From Pseudomonadota bacterium (lineage in GTDB: Bacteria; Pseudomonadota; Gammaproteobacteria; Burkholderiales; Sulfuriferulaceae), in the NCBI GenBank assembly GCA_021795395.1, contig JAJYPN010000008.1:30519-94518 (forward strand): DNA of 64,000 nucleotides, in the 5' to 3' direction. A program made the position numbers and the translations under genes. A model generated the notes under the pieces. That model had not been told where the DNA came from, made no database searches, and saw only the letters and a list, made by a program, of their open reading frames with translations. Shown here piece by piece: positions 36,217 to 47,894 of the stretch. Position 1 is the first letter of the stretch. Every line of letters starts with the position of its first letter.

Positions 36217-37076
36217 TGATGGTATCCCTGCTGCAATCCAATGCCACGTTTTTCGTTATGGTCTGCGCCATCCTGGGGCTGGTCGTCGGCAGCTTTCTGA
36301 ATGTGGTGATCTACCGGTTGCCTAAAATCATGGAACGTGAATGGCGCGCTCAATGCGCCGAATTAAACGGGTACGAAATAGCAGAGGAGCCGCCCTACAC
36401 TTTGGCGGTGCCGCGCTCGGCATGCCCCAACTGCGGACACATGTTGCAGGCTGCAGAAAACATTCCCCTGTTGAGCTACCTGTGGTTGCGCGGCAAATGC
36501 CGACATTGCCAAGCCCCCATTCGTATACGCTACCCTCTTGTCGAAACGCTGACCGGAATTCTGTCGGGGTTTGCCGCCGGCCATTTCGGCTACGGACTTC
36601 CCGCAGTTGCGGCGATATTATTGATCTGGGCGCTGATCGCACTGACCTTTATCGATTTCGATACACAGCTTTTGCCGGACAACATCACTCTGCCCCTGCT
36701 CTGGCTGGGATTGTTTTTCAATTTGAACCAGCTTTTCGTTCCCTTGCACACCGCTGTCATCGGTGCGATTGCGGGGTATTTAAGCCTATGGATCGTGTAT
36801 TGGCTATTTCGGCTCATGACCGGCAAACATGGCATGGGCTTCGGCGATTTCAAACTGCTGGCAGCACTGGGCGCATGGTTGGGCTGGACCATGCTGCCGC
36901 TGATCATTCTGCTGTCGTCGGCTATCGGCGCACTGGTCGGCATAGCGCTGATCATCCTGACCAAACGCGGAAAATCGGTGCCCATACCGTTCGGCCCTTA
37001 TCTGGCAGGCGGCGGTCTGGTAGCGCTGTTTTGGGGCAAACCGCTCGTACACGCCTATCTTTCCGCTTTTTCCTGA
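36216..37076 (+). CDS. pilD: PilD, prepilin peptidase and methyltransferase
   Basis: A 286-residue bifunctional membrane enzyme that cleaves and N-methylates type IV prepilins. The cytoplasmic loop carries the zinc-type tetracysteine CPNCGHM...CRHCQAPIR. The two catalytic aspartates lie in FIDFDTQLLPD and GFGDFKLLAALGAWLG. Several hydrophobic segments follow. The length is normal. It starts inside the pilC stop and is followed by coaE after 2 bases. Confidence 0.95.
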   Translation: MMVSLLQSNATFFVMVCAILGLVVGSFLNVVIYRLPKIMEREWRAQCAELNGYEIAEEPPYTLAVPRSACPNCGHMLQAAENIPLLSYLWLRGKCRHCQAPIRIRYPLVETLTGILSGFAAGHFGYGLPAVAAILLIWALIALTFIDFDTQLLPDNITLPLLWLGLFFNLNQLFVPLHTAVIGAIAGYLSLWIVYWLFRLMTGKHGMGFGDFKLLAALGAWLGWTMLPLIILLSSAIGALVGIALIILTKRGKSVPIPFGPYLAGGGLVALFWGKPLVHAYLSAFS

Positions 37077-37078
37077 GC

Positions 37079-37717
37079 ATGCGCAAAAGTTTGATCATCG
37101 GTCTGACAGGCGGTATAGGCAGCGGCAAAAGCAGCGTGAGCGCGATATTCGAAGAATTGGGCGCGCCGGTTGTCGATACGGACAAAATCGCACATGCCTT
37201 GACGGCCTCTCACGGTACGGCCATCCCCGACATAGTCAGCATGTTCGGTGCCGCAGCCGTGAATGAGGATAACTCGCTGAACCGCTCTTACATGCGCGAC
37301 CTGATCTTCAGCGACCCGGCCGCCAAATTGAAACTGGAAGGCATTCTGCACCCCATGATTTATCGGGTAGCCCTGCAGTCGATAGCATCACATCGCAATG
37401 CGGCTTATATTTTGCTCGTAGTGCCCTTATTGCTGGAAACACGAACCTATCTGCCGTTGACAGACCGGATACTGGTGGTCGACTGCGAGGAAACGCAGCA
37501 AATCGGCCGTACGATGGCGCGCAGCCAACTTGCCGAAACGACGATCCTACGCATCATGAGCCAGCAGACCTCGCGCAAGAACCGTTTGCAGCATGCCGAC
37601 GACGTGATTTTGAATCATGGTCAGTACGAGTTTACGCGGCAGCAAATTATCGAGCTCGATCGTCTGTATACCCAAATTTATCGAAATCGATCTTCCAGCG
37701 AAGGCGAACGGGGATAA
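37079..37717 (+). CDS. coaE: CoaE, dephospho-CoA kinase
   Basis: A 212-residue P-loop kinase for the last step of coenzyme A synthesis. It begins MRKSLIIGLTGGIGSGKSSV with the Walker A motif, then APVVDTDKIAHAL, and has the lid-like VVDCEETQQIGR and SQQTSRKNRLQHADDVI. The start directly follows pilD, the common pilBCD-coaE-zapD-yacG order of beta- and gammaproteobacteria. Confidence 0.95.
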   Translation: MRKSLIIGLTGGIGSGKSSVSAIFEELGAPVVDTDKIAHALTASHGTAIPDIVSMFGAAAVNEDNSLNRSYMRDLIFSDPAAKLKLEGILHPMIYRVALQSIASHRNAAYILLVVPLLLETRTYLPLTDRILVVDCEETQQIGRTMARSQLAETTILRIMSQQTSRKNRLQHADDVILNHGQYEFTRQQIIELDRLYTQIYRNRSSSEGERG

Positions 37718-37762
37718 TCAATCGCCACCTGTCGACAGACATTTGCCAACACCCTCATTATC

Positions 37763-38560
37763 GTGTCAGAATTAATACCCTATCGTTTAGGTAAGCGACA
37801 TAACCGCGTGATTCATTACGAATATCCACTTAACGAGCGTATCAGGACCTTGCTCAGACTAGAGGGCTTGTTTCAGAAAGCATTCTATTTTATCGCTCTC
37901 GACGAGCCGTTGCCGCATCAGACCGCTTTGTTTGCGATTTTTGATATCATCGAAGTAGCGGCTCGCGCCGATCTGAAATCGGACCTGCTGCAGGAATTGG
38001 AGCGTCAGCGTCAAAGCCTGGAACTGCTAAGGCATAATCGAGCGATCGATACGGTAAAACTCGAAGAAGTACTCGATGAAATCAATCTATGTCTGAAATC
38101 CGTGCACAGTCTGGCGGGCCGGCTCGATCAAACGCTTAAGGAACACGAATGGCTCGCCAACGTCAAACAGAGGGCAAGCATACCCGGCGGCGTCAGCGGC
38201 TTCGATCTGCCGGTTTTTTATCATTGGCTGCATGCGGCAGCGGAGCTGCGCCGCGACAATCTGACCGCCTGGATTACACCGATGCTGCCGATATATCGCG
38301 GCCTGAGCATTGTACTCAAATTGCTGCGCGAAAGCGGACAGCCTCAAGCGACGCTGGCGCTTAAAGGCTGCTATCAGCAAATGCTGGCCGGACGCAATGT
38401 CCAGTTGCTTAAAATCAGTTTGGACCCTACCGTACCGTACGTACCGGAAACCAGCGCCAATAAATATGCAATCAACGTGCGCTTTCTGTGTTTCACCGAG
38501 ATGCCGCCCAAATCCTGCACCGAGGATATAGCCTTCGATTTGGGTTTTTGCAATTTATGA
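37763..38560 (+). CDS. zapD: ZapD, FtsZ-associated cell-division protein
   Basis: A 265-residue cytoplasmic protein of the ZapD family (formerly DUF1342), which bundles FtsZ filaments. Family features are [22 protein letters not shown] at the N-terminus in interrupted form (key residues [11 protein letters not shown]), [13 protein letters not shown], and [11 protein letters not shown] with the late RFLCF strand. It uses a GTG start. Its stop overlaps the yacG start in an ATGA. Confidence 0.92.
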   Translation: MSELIPYRLGKRHNRVIHYEYPLNERIRTLLRLEGLFQKAFYFIALDEPLPHQTALFAIFDIIEVAARADLKSDLLQELERQRQSLELLRHNRAIDTVKLEEVLDEINLCLKSVHSLAGRLDQTLKEHEWLANVKQRASIPGGVSGFDLPVFYHWLHAAAELRRDNLTAWITPMLPIYRGLSIVLKLLRESGQPQATLALKGCYQQMLAGRNVQLLKISLDPTVPYVPETSANKYAINVRFLCFTEMPPKSCTEDIAFDLGFCNL

Positions 38561-38739
38561 AACCGCCGGTTACCGTCAAATGCCCGACTTGCCAAAAACC
38601 CGTGGTGTGGAGCAGCGAACAGGTTTACCGGCCTTTTTGTTCGGAACGCTGCCGATTGATCGATCTCGGACAATGGGAAAGCGAAGGCTATGCTGTACCC
38701 GTAAATCGTCCTCCGGGCGAAAAAGCCGACGACGAATAA
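38557..38739 (+). CDS. yacG: YacG, DNA gyrase inhibitor zinc protein
   Basis: A 60-residue zinc protein with [10 protein letters not shown] and [14 protein letters not shown], the four-cysteine signature of YacG, which binds GyrB and inhibits gyrase in E. coli. The start MKPPVTVKC overlaps the zapD stop in ATGA; an upstream in-frame ATG would lie inside zapD. It is the last gene of the pil-coaE-zapD run. Confidence 0.93.
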   Translation: MKPPVTVKCPTCQKPVVWSSEQVYRPFCSERCRLIDLGQWESEGYAVPVNRPPGEKADDE

Positions 38740-38770
38740 CCCGCCATCGGCTATTGCTGGTTTAGCCCGT

Positions 38771-39427
38771 TCAGGCGCGCATCGTCGTTACCCCGTCCGT
38801 CGTTCCCAACAACAACACATCGGCTGGACGCAACGCAAATAACCCATTAGTAACGACGCCGACTATCTGATTCAGCCGCGTTTCCATTTCCACCGGGTTC
38901 ATAATGTTCAAACCTGCAATATCCAGTATTACATTGCCGTTATCGGTAGTGAAGCCTTCGCGCAAACGCGGCTGTCCGCCCAATTGCACCAATTTACGCG
39001 CAACGTAACTGCGCGCCATCGGTATGACTTCGATCGGCAGCGGAAATCGACCCAGCACATCGACCAGCTTTGACTGGTCGGCGAGACAGATAAATTTACG
39101 GCTGCAGGCGGCAACGATCTTTTCGCGAGTCAACGCACCGCCGCCTCCCTTGATCATGTGCATGTGCGCGGTTATTTCATCGGCTCCGTCTACGTACACC
39201 TCAAGCTCACCCACATCGTTGAGTTCGTATACGGTGATGCCGTGGCTTTTCAGTCGTTGCGCAGTCGCCTCCGAACTGGCCACTGCGCCATCGATTCGAC
39301 CCTTTACCTTGGCGAGTTCCTCGATAAAAAAATTGGCCGTGGAACCGGTACCCACACCGATAATCCCCTGCGGCACATAATCGATAGCGGCGCGCGCCAC
39401 GGCTTTTTTCAATTCATCCTGTGTCAT
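38771..39427 (-). CDS. rpiA: RpiA, ribose-5-phosphate isomerase A
   Basis: A 218-residue enzyme interconverting ribose-5-phosphate and ribulose-5-phosphate in the pentose phosphate and Calvin routes. Motifs are [37 protein letters not shown] and [13 protein letters not shown]; the catalytic aspartate and lysine are in these. The ATG at 39427 is preferred to the one at 39433 because GGGGG is better spaced from it. It converges with yacG. Confidence 0.94.
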   Translation of the reverse strand: MTQDELKKAVARAAIDYVPQGIIGVGTGSTANFFIEELAKVKGRIDGAVASSEATAQRLKSHGITVYELNDVGELEVYVDGADEITAHMHMIKGGGGALTREKIVAACSRKFICLADQSKLVDVLGRFPLPIEVIPMARSYVARKLVQLGGQPRLREGFTTDNGNVILDIAGLNIMNPVEMETRLNQIVGVVTNGLFALRPADVLLLGTTDGVTTMRA

Positions 39428-39784
39428 GTTCATCCCCCGAATTTGCTTGGCTATATAGTCTATAAGCGAAATACGTTCTTATGCTGCATCATTCTTTCAA
39501 GAAAATTGCATCATTACGCATGGAGCCAGAGGATACCGACAAATCGGTTTTTTCACAAATCCGGCAAGGTCTGTTAATCTGGCGCCCTGTCATGACACGC
39601 CAACCTAACCCATCGCCATTTCTTGCGCCGATCGCAAATACGCAGTAAGGTTAGCTCTGACTGCAAGCACATCAACCGCCCAGGAGTTCAACTCGAAAGG
39701 AGTTAATGAGGTCAAGGCCGGAATCGCGATATTTTGCCGCATGAATCACCGGTACCGTAAATTTGTACTATAACCATAGAAACC
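39428..39784. other. Intergenic region upstream of ilvA
   Basis: About 355 bases between divergent rpiA and ilvA. It contains short inverted repeats, such as AACTC/GAGTT near 39690-39704, but no terminator, repeat family or RNA gene that I can support. A 10-codon reading frame ends just before ilvA but is not enriched in branched-chain codons. Promoters for both genes must lie here. Confidence 0.4.
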
Positions 39785-41299
39785 ATGAATACTCAAGATT
39801 ATCTGACTGCCATACTCACATCCCGCGTTTACGACGTTGCAACCGAATCGCCGCTGGAACTCGCTCCGAGCTTATCTAAGCGTATCGGCAACCATATTTA
39901 TTTAAAACGCGAGGATTTACAATCGATCTTCGCATTCAAGTTACGCGGCGCGTATAACAAAATGGCCGGATTATCGCCCGATGCATTGGCGGCGGGCGTG
40001 ATCACCGCCTCCGCCGGCAACCATGCCCAGGGCGTCGCATTGGCTGCGCAGAAGCTCGGTTGTCGCGCCACCATCGTCATGCCGACTCCCACGCCGCTGA
40101 TCAAAGTCAATGCAGTCAGAGCTCGCGGCGCCGAAACCATCCTGTTCGGCGACACCTACGACGATGCGTATGCATACGCCGAAAAACTGGCTGCCGCCTC
40201 AGGCGCAACTTACGTCCATCCGTACGACGATCCGGCGGTTATCGCCGGGCAAGGCACCATCGCGATGGAAATCCTGCGCCAGCACAGCGCGCCTATCGAC
40301 GCGATTTTCATCCCGGTGGGCGGCGGCGGTCTGATTGCAGGCATGGCGGTCTACATCAAACAGCTCAAACCCGGCATCAAGGTCATCGGCGTGGAACCGG
40401 AGGATGCCGACGCCATGGCGCGCTCGCTGGCGGCTCGGGAACGTGTCGTATTATCGCAGGTAGGCATTTTTGCCGACGGTGTAGCGGTCAAACAGGTAGG
40501 CAAGGAAACCTTTCGACTGGCCAGCCTGTACGTGGACGAGATCATCCGGGTCGATAACGATGCCATCTGCGCCGCCATTAAAGATGTTTTCGAGGATACC
40601 CGTTCCATCCTCGAACCTTCCGGCGCGCTCTCTGTCGCCGGCGCCAAGATCTGGTGCGCACGCGAACGGATCAGCAACGGCACCGTAATTGCCGTCGCCA
40701 GCGGCGCCAATATGAACTTCGACCGTTTGCGTTATATTGCCGAACGTGCCGAACTCGGCGAACATCGCGAAGCGATACTCGCCGTGACCATCCCTGAAAC
40801 GCCAGGAAGCTTCAAAGCATTCTGCGCCTTGCTGGGCGCACGCAATATCACCGAATTCAATTATCGTTATGCCGACGATCGCGATGCCCACGTTTTTGTC
40901 GGTATCCAGGTCACCAACCGGCAGGAAGCAAGCGAATTGGTGCAAATGCTGCAAGCGCAGCATCTTACCGCGCAGGATCTGACCGATAACGAAATGGCGA
41001 AACTGCATGTACGCCATCTGGTCGGCGGTCATGCGCCGCAGGCAGCGCACGAACTGGCCTATCGTTTCGAATTTCCCGAGCGACCGGGAGCGCTGATGCA
41101 ATTCCTGAATGCATTGAGCCATGGCTGGAATATCAGTCTGTTTCATTATCGCAATCATGGCGCCGACTACGGCCGCGTCCTGGTCGGCATCCAGGTTCCG
41201 CCCCAGGAACGCAACAATTTTCATGCTTCGCTGGATCAATTGGGCTATCCTTATTGGGACGAGACTCAAAATATTGCTTATCGCCTGTTTCTTAACTGA
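39785..41299 (+). CDS. ilvA: IlvA, biosynthetic threonine deaminase
   Basis: A 504-residue PLP enzyme converting threonine to 2-oxobutanoate for isoleucine synthesis. The cofactor lysine is K52 in FAFKLRGAYNK, and the phosphate-binding loop is GGGGLIAGMA. After the catalytic domain (about residues 1-325) come two ACT-like regulatory domains (ILAVTIPETPGSFKAFC and FEFPERPGALMQFLNAL), the mark of the isoleucine-inhibited biosynthetic form rather than the short catabolic form. Its stop overlaps the slt start (TGATG). Confidence 0.95.
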   Translation: MNTQDYLTAILTSRVYDVATESPLELAPSLSKRIGNHIYLKREDLQSIFAFKLRGAYNKMAGLSPDALAAGVITASAGNHAQGVALAAQKLGCRATIVMPTPTPLIKVNAVRARGAETILFGDTYDDAYAYAEKLAAASGATYVHPYDDPAVIAGQGTIAMEILRQHSAPIDAIFIPVGGGGLIAGMAVYIKQLKPGIKVIGVEPEDADAMARSLAARERVVLSQVGIFADGVAVKQVGKETFRLASLYVDEIIRVDNDAICAAIKDVFEDTRSILEPSGALSVAGAKIWCARERISNGTVIAVASGANMNFDRLRYIAERAELGEHREAILAVTIPETPGSFKAFCALLGARNITEFNYRYADDRDAHVFVGIQVTNRQEASELVQMLQAQHLTAQDLTDNEMAKLHVRHLVGGHAPQAAHELAYRFEFPERPGALMQFLNALSHGWNISLFHYRNHGADYGRVLVGIQVPPQERNNFHASLDQLGYPYWDETQNIAYRLFLN

Positions 41300-43245
41300 T
41301 GCGTTATTTAGTCTGGCTATTTCTTATCCTGAGCAGTTTTGCCCGCGCCGACCAAAGCAGCGATTTTCTCGCCGCACGCGCAGCCTATCGCACCGGACAT
41401 ATCGAATTGTTGGCGGCGTATGCACAACGACTGCAAAACTCCGTCCTGTTGCCGTATGTGCAATATTGGCAGCTCAGTTCCCAACTCAATATAGCCAGCC
41501 CAGCCGATATCCGGGCTTTTATCGCTGAGCACGGCGATACGCCCCTGTCTAACAAACTGCGGCTGGCCTGGTTGCGACAACTGGGACAACAGCAGGACTG
41601 GGCGGATTTTCTGGCCGAATACCCTCTGGCGATCAAGCCCGATATCAGCCTGCAATGTTATGATCTGCATGCCCGCATCACACAGAATCAGAATGCGGAA
41701 GCAGCTTACAGGGAAGCGAAACTGCTCTGGTTCACCGGCAAATCCTTACCGCCGAATTGCGATGAACTGTTCAACTTACTGGTGGCAGGCAAATATCTCG
41801 ACGCCGAGGACGTCTGGCAGCGAGTACGCCTGGCTCTGGAGCGCAACAATATTCCCAACGCTCTGGCGATCATGGCCTATCTGCCCGAAAGCAGACTGGA
41901 CAACCGTCAACTCAATCTCGCCGCCAATGCACCGGCCGCTTTTCTGGCAAAAGACCGGCCCCTCGCAACTCGCGCCGAACAGGAAGTGTGGCTTTTCGCC
42001 ATCTATCGTCTGGCACAGCACGATGCCGATGCCGCCGCCCGGCAATGGGAACATAGTCAAAAATTTTTCCACAAGACTGAACGACAACGAATCTGGGGGC
42101 AAATCGCCGTATTCGCCAGTCGCCAGCATCTGCCGCAAGCGCTGGACTGGTTCGAGCGCGCGAATACCGCCATGCTCGACGACGATGCATTGGGCTGGAA
42201 AGTTCGGGCAGCATTACTGGAAGGCGACTGGCTTAGCGTGCAACACAGCATCCTCGACATGGACGACAGCGGTCGGGCAAATGCGGCATGGCAATATTGG
42301 CTGGCGCGTGCCGACAAGGCGCTGGGCGATACCTATAAAGCCAATCTGCTGCTGCTGCCGTTATCGCGCGAATATAATTTTTACGGTCTGCTGGCGCAGG
42401 AAGAATTAGGCCCCGTCATCACCAAACCGTCCAGCAATATTTCCGTCTCCGCCGACGAAATCGAAGCCATCGGCGCGATGCCGGGCATACGTCGAGCCCT
42501 GCTGCTCTATCAAATGGATTTGCGCGGCGAAGCCTACAGCGAATGGTACTGGACGATACGCAATTTCAGCGACCGGCAACTGCTTGCCGCCGCCGAAGTC
42601 GCACGCCATCGGAACTGGCTCGATTGCGCCATCAATACCGCCGATCGTACGCAGCAATTGCATAACTTCGCCTTGCGCTTTCTTGCCCCTTACCGCGAAA
42701 CCGCCCATATCTACGCGCAGGAATACGGTCTCGACGAAGCCTGGGTTTACGGCTTGATGCGACAGGAAAGCCGTTTCGTCAGTCGAGCGCATTCGGGCGT
42801 AGGCGCATCCGGCATCATGCAAGTCATGCCGGCAACAGCGTACTGGATAGCCAACAAGCTGGGCATGCATCATTTCCATCCGATCCAGTTGACCAAGCTC
42901 GATACCAATATGCAGTTCGGCATGTATTATCTCAAGTCGGTCCAGCAAAGCCTGGACAATTCCGCCCTGCTCGCAACCGCTGCCTATAATGCCGGCCCCC
43001 GGCGCGCATTGCGCTGGCGTATCGGCAAACCGGTTGAAGGCGCGATTTATGCCGAAACCATTCCTTTTAGCGAAACGCGCGATTATGTCAAAAAAGTATT
43101 TGCCAATACCATTTTCTACGCCCGCAATTTCAAGCAGCCGGATACATCGATAAAAACCCGGCTGGGCAATGTCACGCCGGCATCCGTTCCTCCGTTATGC
43201 GGTAGCGGCGACGAACGCGCGCCATCCTGCGATGGGCCGCATTGA
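41299..43245 (+). CDS. slt: Slt70-like soluble lytic murein transglycosylase
   Basis: A 648-residue periplasmic enzyme. A signal peptide (YLVWLFLILSSFARA) precedes a long helical superhelix domain and a C-terminal lysozyme-like domain. The catalytic glutamate lies in MRQESRFVSRAHSGVGASG near residue 491, followed by IMQVMPATA and the NIQFGMYYL-like TNMQFGMYYL. It cleaves peptidoglycan between MurNAc and GlcNAc, making anhydro-muropeptides. It starts inside the ilvA stop and converges with bioA. Confidence 0.92.
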   Translation: MRYLVWLFLILSSFARADQSSDFLAARAAYRTGHIELLAAYAQRLQNSVLLPYVQYWQLSSQLNIASPADIRAFIAEHGDTPLSNKLRLAWLRQLGQQQDWADFLAEYPLAIKPDISLQCYDLHARITQNQNAEAAYREAKLLWFTGKSLPPNCDELFNLLVAGKYLDAEDVWQRVRLALERNNIPNALAIMAYLPESRLDNRQLNLAANAPAAFLAKDRPLATRAEQEVWLFAIYRLAQHDADAAARQWEHSQKFFHKTERQRIWGQIAVFASRQHLPQALDWFERANTAMLDDDALGWKVRAALLEGDWLSVQHSILDMDDSGRANAAWQYWLARADKALGDTYKANLLLLPLSREYNFYGLLAQEELGPVITKPSSNISVSADEIEAIGAMPGIRRALLLYQMDLRGEAYSEWYWTIRNFSDRQLLAAAEVARHRNWLDCAINTADRTQQLHNFALRFLAPYRETAHIYAQEYGLDEAWVYGLMRQESRFVSRAHSGVGASGIMQVMPATAYWIANKLGMHHFHPIQLTKLDTNMQFGMYYLKSVQQSLDNSALLATAAYNAGPRRALRWRIGKPVEGAIYAETIPFSETRDYVKKVFANTIFYARNFKQPDTSIKTRLGNVTPASVPPLCGSGDERAPSCDGPH

Positions 43246-43265
43246 GTCCTTTTTGGCTTCAAGCG

Positions 43266-44570
43266 CTACGCGGTATTCAATGCAACTAGCGCGCCGCCCA
43301 GCAAATGATCGATCTCGGCCTCGGTAATCACATATGGCGGCATAAAATAGACGGTATTTCCTATCGGCCTCAATAATACGCCCTGAGTCAGCGCAGCGAG
43401 ATAAAAATCGCGGGAAAATTCGGGGCCGGCATCGTTCACGTCAAACGCCCAGATCATTCCTGTACGGCGAAAATGATTTACGCGCTCATGCCCGCGCAAC
43501 GTTGCCGCCGCCACGTCCAGATATTCCGCTTTCATAAGATTGTTTGCCAACACCTTGTCCGACTCAAAGATCGCCAGCGTTGCCAGCGCCGCCCGGCACG
43601 CGAGCGGATTGCCGGTATAAGAATGCGAATGCAAAAAGCCGCGCGCCGTCGTATCGGCATAAAAAGCCCGATAAATCGTATCGCTGGCGAGTACCGCCGA
43701 TAAAGGCAGATAACCGCCGGTTATGCCTTTGGACAGGCACATCAGATCGGGCTTGATATCCCCTTGCTCGCAGGCGAACATCGTACCGGTACGGCCGAAT
43801 CCCACCGCAATTTCATCCGCGATCAAATGCACGCCGTATTCATCGCATAATTGCCGGACCCGGCGCAAATACGCTGGATGATGCATCGCCATACCCGCCG
43901 CGGCCTGCACCAGCGGTTCGACGATGACGGCTGCGACTCGCGCATGCTGCCGCTGCAAAAGAGCCGCCAGATCGTCCGCCGCCCGCAGCGCGTATTGCTC
44001 ATGCGACTCCCCCGGTTCCGCCAGCCGCCAGTCCGGGCTCATCATCTGCGTACTATGCCGTAACAGCGGCGCGTAAACATCCTTGAATATCGCGACATCG
44101 GTAACCGACAAGGCTCCCAGCGTTTCTCCGTGATAGCCCTGTTTTACGCTGATAAATTCGGTTTTATCCGTTTGTCCGCAATTATGCCAATAATGAAAAC
44201 TCATTTTCAATGCGATTTCCGTCGCCGATGCGCCGTCGGAGCCGTAAAAAACATGGTCCAGCCCGGTGAGCGCGACCAGCGATTCCGACAAGGCGACCAC
44301 GGGTTCGTGCGTACAACCGGCGAGCATGACGTGCTCGATTCGAGCGAGCTGATCGCAAATCGCTGCGTTGATGCGCGGATCGGCATGACCGAACAGATTC
44401 ACCCACCAGGAAGAAATACCGTCGAGATAAGGTTTGCCTGCGGTATCGTACAGCCAGACTCCGTTACCGCGAGCTATCGCCAGCGGCGGCGTCGCCTGCT
44501 GTTCTTTCATCTGCGTGCAGGGATGCCAGACTACGGCATGCGTACGTTGAATCAAATCGGTATTTTGCAT
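43266..44570 (-). CDS. bioA: BioA, adenosylmethionine--8-amino-7-oxononanoate transaminase
   Basis: A 434-residue class III aminotransferase of biotin synthesis. Motifs are VVWHPCTQMKEQ at the N-terminus, the BioA-typical SSWWVNLFGHA, the PLP lysine in CLSKGITGGYLPL (near residue 278) and SHSYTGNPLACRAAL. The ATG at 44570 with AGGAG 8 bases upstream is chosen over one at 44612. The gene is separated from the other bio genes by about 3 kb of trxA, rho and mltA. Confidence 0.94.
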   Translation of the reverse strand: MQNTDLIQRTHAVVWHPCTQMKEQQATPPLAIARGNGVWLYDTAGKPYLDGISSWWVNLFGHADPRINAAICDQLARIEHVMLAGCTHEPVVALSESLVALTGLDHVFYGSDGASATEIALKMSFHYWHNCGQTDKTEFISVKQGYHGETLGALSVTDVAIFKDVYAPLLRHSTQMMSPDWRLAEPGESHEQYALRAADDLAALLQRQHARVAAVIVEPLVQAAAGMAMHHPAYLRRVRQLCDEYGVHLIADEIAVGFGRTGTMFACEQGDIKPDLMCLSKGITGGYLPLSAVLASDTIYRAFYADTTARGFLHSHSYTGNPLACRAALATLAIFESDKVLANNLMKAEYLDVAAATLRGHERVNHFRRTGMIWAFDVNDAGPEFSRDFYLAALTQGVLLRPIGNTVYFMPPYVITEAEIDHLLGGALVALNTA

Positions 44571-44811
44571 ACCTGATGCTCCTGCCATTAAATTCGCCAT
44601 ATAGGCATACACAAGAGATGTAATCTGCTTACCCTACGAGAGAAATGCCGATCGAGACTATAATCGATTTCGCGCAGCGATTTTATAAATTTCATGAAAT
44701 CCTGGACACCGCTTCCCATTTAATCATTTTTTGGTTACGATGCGCATATAAACTCCTGCGCATTCGCGCATTCATACCATCTTTTACCCTAATTCAATCT
44801 GCGAGGATTCC

Positions 44812-45138
44812 ATGAGCGAACATATTCATTACGTTACCGATGAAACTTTTGAGCAGGAAGTTTTGCAATCCACCCTGCCTGTAATCGTGGATTACTGGGC
44901 CGACTGGTGCGGCCCGTGCAAAATGATTGCCCCCATCCTCGATGAAGTGGCGAAAGACTACGAAGGCCGGCTGAAAATCGCCAAACTCAATATCGACGAG
45001 AACCAGGCCACACCCCCCAAATACGGCATCCGCGGCATCCCTACCCTAATGATATTCAAAAACGGCAGTGTCGAAGCAACCAAAGTCGGCGCCCTGTCGA
45101 AATCGCAACTTACAGCTTTTGTTGACAGCAATATTTAA
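44812..45138 (+). CDS. trxA: TrxA, thioredoxin 1
   Basis: A 108-residue thioredoxin with the active site [10 protein letters not shown] and the conserved cis-proline in RGIPTLMIF. It serves as a general disulfide reductant in the cytoplasm. Length and N-terminus ([16 protein letters not shown]) are standard for betaproteobacteria. GAGG precedes the ATG. rho follows, the common trxA-rho order. Confidence 0.96.
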   Translation: MSEHIHYVTDETFEQEVLQSTLPVIVDYWADWCGPCKMIAPILDEVAKDYEGRLKIAKLNIDENQATPPKYGIRGIPTLMIFKNGSVEATKVGALSKSQLTAFVDSNI

Positions 45139-45257
45139 TTCCATTATTCTGCGTCTGAGCCTATTCGAATAGTATTAAAAATCCAAATTCGAACATCAGG
45201 CGCACCCTCCCTGTTTGTTTTCATTCTGCCCAGTGTATGGGCCTAGAGCTTCCCTAC

Positions 45258-46520
<1,263 letters not shown>

Positions 46521-46652
46521 CGACAGTTTAATTCGTTCGAAGCCGTTAATTTAATTGCGCGTAGCCGATTGCATCCGCGACGCGCTTTTATATGGCGGCG
46601 AATCCGCTCCGCGCACGACGGTTGCAATCCGAGCGAGCATGCCGGAATCGCC

Positions 46653-47894
46653 CTATTGCCCAGCGGCCTGAGCTTGAGGCGTATCGACAACCATCGTCTT
46701 CGGCAGCAAAACCCACATTTGCCCTTGCTGCTTCATTTTTCCGGCCTGTTTCCCCGCTGCATCGCCGAAACCGAAATAAAAATCGGCGCGCACGTTGCCA
46801 TGTATGGCGCCTCCGGTGTCCTGCGCCATGACCAGCAAATCCATAGGCGCATCCGACTGCGGTCGGGTCGTTGCCAGCCAGACCGGGGCTCCCAGCGGAA
46901 TGGCGCGAGCATCCACCGCGATGCTGCGTCCGCCCGTCAACGGCAGTCCCAGCGCACCCAGAGGGCCGCTGCTATCGGGTAATTCCTTGAAAAATACATA
47001 ACTTGGGTTTTGCGACAGCAGTTCAGGCAATTGCTGCGGATGCGCCCTTCCCCACGCCTTGATATTCTGCATGGAAGCCTGTTCCAGCTTCAATTCGCCG
47101 CGTTGCACCAGGACATGCCCTATCGCCCGGTAAGGATATCCGTTCTGATTGGCGTAACCGACCTGCATCATCGTGCCGTCGGTCAAATGTATCCGGCCCG
47201 AGCCCTGAATCTGCAAAAAAAACGCTTCTACCGGATCGTCCACCCAAACCAGCTCATTGCCGGCAAGCGGGCGCTCATTGCCGTCGATGTCGGCCCGGTT
47301 CCAATAGGGAACGATCTTGTTACCCTGCAAGCGGCCTCGTAGCCGCATATGTTTCAATTCGGGGTAAACCGACGACAGATCGATATCAAGCAGATCGGGC
47401 GGGGCACGATACAAGGGGACCGGATAATCCGGCGACGGAATTCTGCTTCCGTTCAGCAAAGGTTCGTAATACCCCGTCACCAATCCCTGCGCCGAACCGT
47501 CTGGTTGCAATGACTGATACACATTGAACCAGGTTTGAAAATACGCCCTCACCGTTTCGTTGTCGCCGGGCTGCAAGCCGGCCGCGGCCGCGCAAACGAC
47601 TTGCCATTGGGGCTTGGCTTTCAGTGCATTGCAAGATTGCAACCAAGTATTCCAGGCCGACACGAGTTGATCATCTTGCCACCCCGGCAACGCACTCCAG
47701 TCGGCCGGGCGCAAATTCTGCGTCACCGGAGGATGGACAGGGGGCGAGGGCGGTGGTATCGATGGCGGCGGGCAGAGTACCGGCGGAGATTCGGAAGAGG
47801 TCGGTTTATTGCCTGGCGGTACCGTCGCGCATCCGCCGAACAGAAGCAGGCCGGCTATAGCGGCTATCAGACCGCGCTGTGTAATGCTAATCAC
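46653..47894 (-). CDS. mltA: MltA, membrane-bound lytic murein transglycosylase A
   Basis: A 413-residue outer-membrane lipoprotein with the lipobox LLFGGC after a short hydrophobic signal. A Pro/Ser-rich linker follows, then the MltA domain (LVTGYYEPLLNGSRIP) and the 3D domain with catalytic aspartates in VMAQDTGGAIHGNVRADFY. It degrades peptidoglycan glycan strands. Its start overlaps the bioD stop by 4 bases, so it is read from the biotin operon, an odd partner. Confidence 0.92.
   Translation of the reverse strand: MISITQRGLIAAIAGLLLFGGCATVPPGNKPTSSESPPVLCPPPSIPPPSPPVHPPVTQNLRPADWSALPGWQDDQLVSAWNTWLQSCNALKAKPQWQVVCAAAAGLQPGDNETVRAYFQTWFNVYQSLQPDGSAQGLVTGYYEPLLNGSRIPSPDYPVPLYRAPPDLLDIDLSSVYPELKHMRLRGRLQGNKIVPYWNRADIDGNERPLAGNELVWVDDPVEAFFLQIQGSGRIHLTDGTMMQVGYANQNGYPYRAIGHVLVQRGELKLEQASMQNIKAWGRAHPQQLPELLSQNPSYVFFKELPDSSGPLGALGLPLTGGRSIAVDARAIPLGAPVWLATTRPQSDAPMDLLVMAQDTGGAIHGNVRADFYFGFGDAAGKQAGKMKQQGQMWVLLPKTMVVDTPQAQAAGQ

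Noticed and set aside
36341..37078. Upstream extension of the coaE frame into pilD
   Set aside because: CoaE starts at 37079 by homology; the extension overlaps pilD out of frame and encodes an Arg/Cys-rich non-protein-like sequence.
39740..39772. Ten-codon frame just upstream of ilvA, considered as a leader peptide
   Set aside because: It has no run of isoleucine, leucine, valine or threonine codons and is not followed by a convincing terminator hairpin.
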